A stretch of DNA of 38,010 nt from Stentor coeruleus (Eukaryota; Ciliophora; Heterotrichea; Heterotrichida; Stentoridae): NCBI GenBank assembly GCA_001970955.1, contig MPUH01000729.1, positions 1 to 38,010 on the forward strand, in the 5' to 3' direction. A program made the position numbers and the translations under genes. Positions 34,240-38,010 of this stretch are shown here, in pieces (within the stretch, counting starts at the first letter, position 1; each line of letters starts with the position of its first letter). The notes beneath the pieces were generated by a model that saw only the letters and a list, made by a program, of their open reading frames with translations, did no database searches and was not told where the DNA came from.

Positions 34240-34786
34240 TTAATGATGATGCTTTTTAGCTTTCTTGAAGCATTTCTTGCACAATTTACCACTTTTAGTT
34301 TTATATCCAGTGCCTCTGCATTTTTTGCATTTGGTTCTAGCCCAAGTAGGTACTCTGCAAGCTTGGAGCTCCAGGTACTGAGCAATTGCAGGTTCTCATA
34401 CCAGTTGGTGTAAAAAGAGCAGGTCCACCATGGGTTCCTGGTGGGTATCCTGCTTGAGGTGGATAACCGGCTTGAGGTGGATAACCAGCTGGAGCATGTC
34501 CCCCTTGAAGTGGGTAACCAGCTGGAGGATATCCTCCCTGGGGTGGATATCCACTCTGAGCAAGATTTCCAGCTTGAGGTGAGTATCCAGGTTGAGGTGG
34601 GTATCTACCTTGTTGAGGATAGCCAACTTGCACAGGATATCCTCCTTGTGGAGAATATCCTGCTTGAGGTGGATAGCCTGTTTGAGGTGGATACCCAACT
34701 TGTGGATACGCAGCTTGAGGTGGATACCCCGCTTGAGGTGGATATCCCTGAGGTGATGGATATCCTTGTGGTGGTGGATAAGACAT
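34240..34786 (-). CDS. Pro/Gly/Tyr/Gln repeat protein with C-terminal CxxC zinc-ribbon tail
   Basis: Residues 1-120 are about twenty GYPPQA-type repeats starting [12 protein letters not shown], an intrinsically disordered tract as found in annexin-like, scramblase-like and stress-granule proteins. The frame ends at 34337, but another frame continues to TAA at 34240 with [20 protein letters not shown] then [20 protein letters not shown] matches half of a DnaJ-type CxxCxGxGY zinc site, and CKKC gives the second pair. Two 17-nt GT...AG segments (34378-34362 and 34353-34337) bound an 8-nt piece; removing both restores one frame (CNCSLAETKCKKC). A 1-nt sequencing frameshift is the alternative. Specific function unknown. 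Confidence 0.65.
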
Positions 34787-35388
34787 TTATAATTTGAATT
34801 AAAATAGGGTTTAACAAGCAGGCGTATGGATAATTAACTATTATAAAATGATTTATTGTTTTGTGTATATTTAATAATTTTTGGTAATTTTTTTTGATTA
34901 GGGAATGATAAAAAGATTTAGAGGTGTGAAATGGGGAGGAGCTAAAGTGGGGTATTTTTTGTGATATTAGAATGTTTGATAAATAAACTATATAATTTAT
35001 ATGCCTGTAATGATTATTTTGATGCTATGATTTGAGTGATAAAAGTTTTTTAGACAATTTTTAGACGATTAAGGCATAAAGGAGATTTTATTGATATTCG
35101 GGAATGTTTTATGTAAACTTTTGCGAGAAAATTATATATCAAAACTTGAAGTCTAATAATATTAAACATATAAATGTGATAAATATAATTAAGATGATGT
35201 GGTAATGAATACAGGAATATTAAAATTTTTATTTTATTATGTAATTACGACTTGCAAATATTTTACTTTACACTTGTGATTAAGCAATCATAAATTATAA
35301 GAATATCCATATAGAAAAGATTAAATTAACACTCAAAAAATTCAAAAAGTATTATGATATTAGAAAATTAAACTTTATTAAGCCATAG
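34787..35388. other. Intergenic region upstream of the repeat-protein gene
   Basis: G/T-rich to about 35120 (5' flank of the minus-strand gene), then AT-rich. No gene or RNA supported. Confidence 0.5.
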
Positions 35389-35532
35389 ATTAAAAAAAAC
35401 CAAATAAAAAGTCACATAACCAGCGACAACGAGTGGTTTAACATATCGAATCTGCCCAAAGAAGAGATCGTAGGATAAACAGACCTCGATTGGACAAGGT
35501 TTAAACTATGCCAACTTAACTATCACCCACTT
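35389..35532 (+). pseudogene. GC-richer coding remnant of unknown origin
   Basis: One forward frame is open from 35389 to 35532 apart from TAA at 35476-35478. It reads HITSDNEWFNISNLPKEEIV then TDLDWTRFKLCQLNYHPL. Base composition is clearly less AT-rich than its surroundings and the peptide looks normal, with Trp, Cys and charged residues. It has no start codon, and the last stop is at 35533. I infer the remains of a gene or mobile element but recognise no family. A non-coding RNA is an alternative. Confidence 0.35.
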
Positions 35533-35916
35533 TAATCTTTAATCTTTAATATAGATTAAAAAATCAAATATAAAGTAAGTATACTAATGTAGGCAAATAA
35601 AATTTCTGAAAATGTAAAATATGATAAAAAATACTCTCTGAATTTAAGAAGTATAATAAAGATGCAGACAAAGAAAGAATTGATTAAATACTTAGAGAAG
35701 TTAATTCAATAATTAAAATACAAACTGAAAGAAATAACCTTAAATGTTTTCATCATTTTATTCTTCACCTAAAATCAGATTTTGATCTTAGCTTACTTTG
35801 TCACCTATAATATTTTTTATAGTCCCTTACATAAAATATTATCAATCTTAATCAAACTATTTTAGTCTACTCTAATTAAATTTCCTATCTAATATTTTTT
35901 GATTTTTTCTTATAAT
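35533..35916. other. Intergenic region
   Basis: AT-rich; a short TTTAATC repeat occurs at about 35533-35551. Nothing else supported. Confidence 0.5.
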
Positions 35917-37958
35917 ATGGAAATTCCAAAAAAAAGGAAAAATCTTGACACAAGTCCTACTCAGAAAAAATCAAAAACTTCATTGAATGAAAAATCATAT
36001 CTGCCANAGTCCTACTCAGAAAAAATCAAAAACTTCATTGAATGAAAAATCATATCTGCCACTTGTCAAGACAATTCACTTAAGAAAAAATTTATGGATA
36101 GAAATTATAGGCTTTTTAGACATGGGATTTTATTTTAGAGTAATTCCTCAAATAAACTCGTTTTTCTATTTCTTAGTCAAAGAAACTAAGTATTATAGAA
36201 CAAATTTAAACCTTAATCGAAAAGTAGATGCTAAGAAATACTACAATACAAGAAAATGCATAATCCCTAAAGATAACAAGCTCTTAGAATTGATTTTAAG
36301 CACCTAGTCACTTAAAAAACTGAAACTTAAACTAGAATACGATACAGATTTACAAAAAAAAATCAGACCCAGTTATTTTTAGCCGACTACTCCCTCTCTA
36401 TGAAAAGCTTAAAAACATTAAAAGTCCTTAAAATATATACTTTCAGAATATACTTTATATATAAATTCCTTGATCTTTTAGAAGGTTTAGAAGTGTATAA
36501 AATAATCTTTGAGATTAGATTCCTAGATGGGTTTAATTTAATTCAAAATAAATATTTAGAAGATTTTACAGACACTTCCTCTCAAAAAATGCATTTAAAG
36601 AAATTGTCATTGAAATATAATGATAATCTATTTAAACGCACTTATATGAAAGAGTTTTTTAAATCATTAGATAAAAATACAGGTCTGGAGGTCAGTGGAT
36701 GCATTCCACCCTACGCAGTTTAGAATAAAATTCCATTTAGTACTTAGGATGCATAAAAAATATACTATCTAACAATTTTAACCTTAAAAAACTTAATGTT
36801 CCTATATGCTTTTCTGATAAATTTCTTTTTTCCTACAGCGAGATATTATTAAATGCTATTAAAATAAATAATGAGAAAATGAAAATTGTAAATTTTTATG
36901 ATATAGATTCAAATAAATTTAATAAAAACAAAGCTAAATTTTTAGCTGAAAAGTACTATGATAGTAAGAAATTCAGTATTGCTTTATATAAAATCATGCC
37001 AATTATAATCTTTAATATAATCAAAACTTACCAAAGTGAATTAAATTCTATTATAAGTTGGATTTTTCAAAAAGAAACTATCTGTAGCTGCAAAATTTTA
37101 TGTTTGGAAAAGGGTGACAGAAATCTTATGAAAAGAAGCAGATTTTTCAAATATAATTTCCTTGATATTTTTACTACTTTAGAAGAATTTATTATATTAG
37201 ATACACAGATTAGTTTTAGTAAAATAAAATTGCTTGAAAAAATTTAGAAAAATTGGAATATTTCATATTTAAAAAGTTATAGAAACATCCTAAATACAGA
37301 AAATTTAACTGATTTATCAACAACAACAAAAAAATTATCTCAACTTGAAAAACTGATATTAAAAAGCATTTATTTAAGTAATAATTCCCAAATTAATTTA
37401 CAATTTTTTTCATTAATCAAATTTATTACTTATCCTTCTTTGAAAGTTCTGAAATTATATTTAAAATACACTCATGATTTATTAAATATTTTAATTTCCC
37501 AACTTGATACGTTTAAAAATCTTGAGTATCTCGGAATATCTATATCAGATAACTATACATATTTCCAAAATCCTATAAAAATCCTTGTATCTTTTCTTAA
37601 AAACAAAAATTTTTTGCTTTCTAAAATTAAAGTCCATAAATTTACGTGGAATATAGAAAAGTTTAAAGAAAAAAAGAATCTGAATTTTTCAGGATGCAAA
37701 TTGAATCCTACTGATTTAATGGTTTTTACAGAACTTTATAAAGAAAAAATTGTGGAAAATGTTGGATGTGTAAATTTATCAGAGAATATAGGAATTATTG
37801 ATGATAGTTTTGTAGAGAATATATCTAAGATTATAAGAACTTTGGAATTAAATGGGATTGTAAAGAAAAATTCAGGATGTGAACAGAGACATATTATTGA
37901 AATTAAAAGTTTGTTAGGAAGTGAAAAGAGTTCGCTAGTAAATTTTAGGATTTATTAA
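35917..37958 (+). pseudogene. Decayed F-box/leucine-rich-repeat-like gene
   Basis: ATG at 35917 starts MEIPKKRKNLDTSPTQKK, a basic nuclear-signal-like stretch. After collapsing a 54-bp duplication around N (36007) it continues through an F-box-like helix set (LRKNLWIEIIGFLDMGF) to TAG at 36305-36307. Leucine-rich repeat-like sequence then follows in three pieces: phase 2 to TAG at 36380, phase 1 (SLKTLKVLKIY...) to TAG at 36721, and phase 0 from 36741 with an in-frame TAG at 37245, ending with TAA at 37958. Sequence on both sides of each break is LRR-like (NFNLKKLNVP, LEKLILKSIY, SLKVLKLYLKY). No 15-16 nt intron repairs the breaks. F-box/LRR proteins select substrates for SCF ubiquitin ligases; this copy looks inactivated. 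Confidence 0.65.
35953..36061 (+). repeat. 54-bp direct duplication around N at 36007
   Basis: Copies 35953-36006 and 36008-36061 are identical. The unit plus N is 55 nt, so it also shifts the frame of the gene artificially. Likely unmerged contig overlap. Confidence 0.88.
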
Positions 37959-38010
37959 ATAATAGTTTTAGATAAGATATATTTTTATGAGTATATTATA
38001 TAGCTAGTGT

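Noticed and set aside
34441-34797. Open frames in three phases over the GYPPQ repeats
   Set aside because: A short repeat unit keeps several frames open; only the frame starting [10 protein letters not shown] gives a sensible start and a known type of protein.
1-38010. tRNA, rRNA, snRNA or CRISPR features
   Set aside because: I found no tRNA box A/B pair, no rRNA segment, no known snRNA motif and no regularly spaced short repeats.
1-38010. Alternative genetic code (UGA = Trp or UAR = Gln)
   Set aside because: Long genes are free of all three stop codons in frame and end at TAA or TAG; Trp is encoded by TGG throughout.

Overview
The window looks like somatic (macronuclear) DNA of a heterotrich ciliate, most likely Stentor or a close relative. 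The DNA is very AT-rich and the genes are large, tightly packed and almost free of introns. The three introns I can prove are exactly 15 nt, GT...AG. TAA, TAG and TGA all behave as stops, since thousands of codons are open only under the standard code; this fits Stentor and argues against Blepharisma (UGA = Trp) and against ciliates with reassigned UAA/UAG. All proteins are eukaryotic. The species call is an inference.

Layout. 2-2064 (+): 3' part of a BAR-like/GRAM/VASt lipid-transfer protein, cut by the left edge. 2107-2991 (+): a degenerate sirtuin with one 15-nt intron. 3751-8871 (-): a KMT2/trithorax-type histone methyltransferase (three exons, 1696 aa), lying tail to tail with the sirtuin. 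8903-21154 (-): a giant HECT ubiquitin ligase of about 4050 aa, only 31 bp upstream of the methyltransferase; as deposited it is broken by a 48-bp tandem duplication that creates a stop, and it also carries a duplicated UBA-like segment around an N. 22248-22871 (+): Rab6 GTPase, divergent from the HECT gene. 23565-24155 (+): CCHC zinc-knuckle protein. 24982-26823 (+): unrecognised helical/coiled-coil protein. 27352-28443 (-): EF-hand protein. 29994-30525 (-): decayed gene. 31219-31650 (-): ribosomal protein uL23. 31962-32465 (-): SUMO E2 Ubc9. 32897-33172 (+): small MGCC-anchored protein. 34240-34786 (-): Pro/Gly/Tyr/Gln repeat protein whose CxxCxGxGY tail is in another frame. 35389-35532: GC-richer coding remnant. 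35917-37958 (+): decayed F-box/LRR-like gene.

The genes do not form one pathway. Chromatin modification (KMT2, sirtuin relative) and ubiquitin/SUMO conjugation (HECT, Ubc9) are represented, the rest being membrane traffic and housekeeping. Eight single Ns occur; seven are flanked by direct copies of 54-194 bp, so they are most simply unmerged contig overlaps and not biological repeats.

The most unusual signal is compositional. The + strand is a mosaic of G-rich/C-poor and C-rich/G-poor stretches. Abrupt G-to-C flips recur roughly every 1.5-2.8 kb, both between genes and inside coding sequence, and regardless of gene direction.
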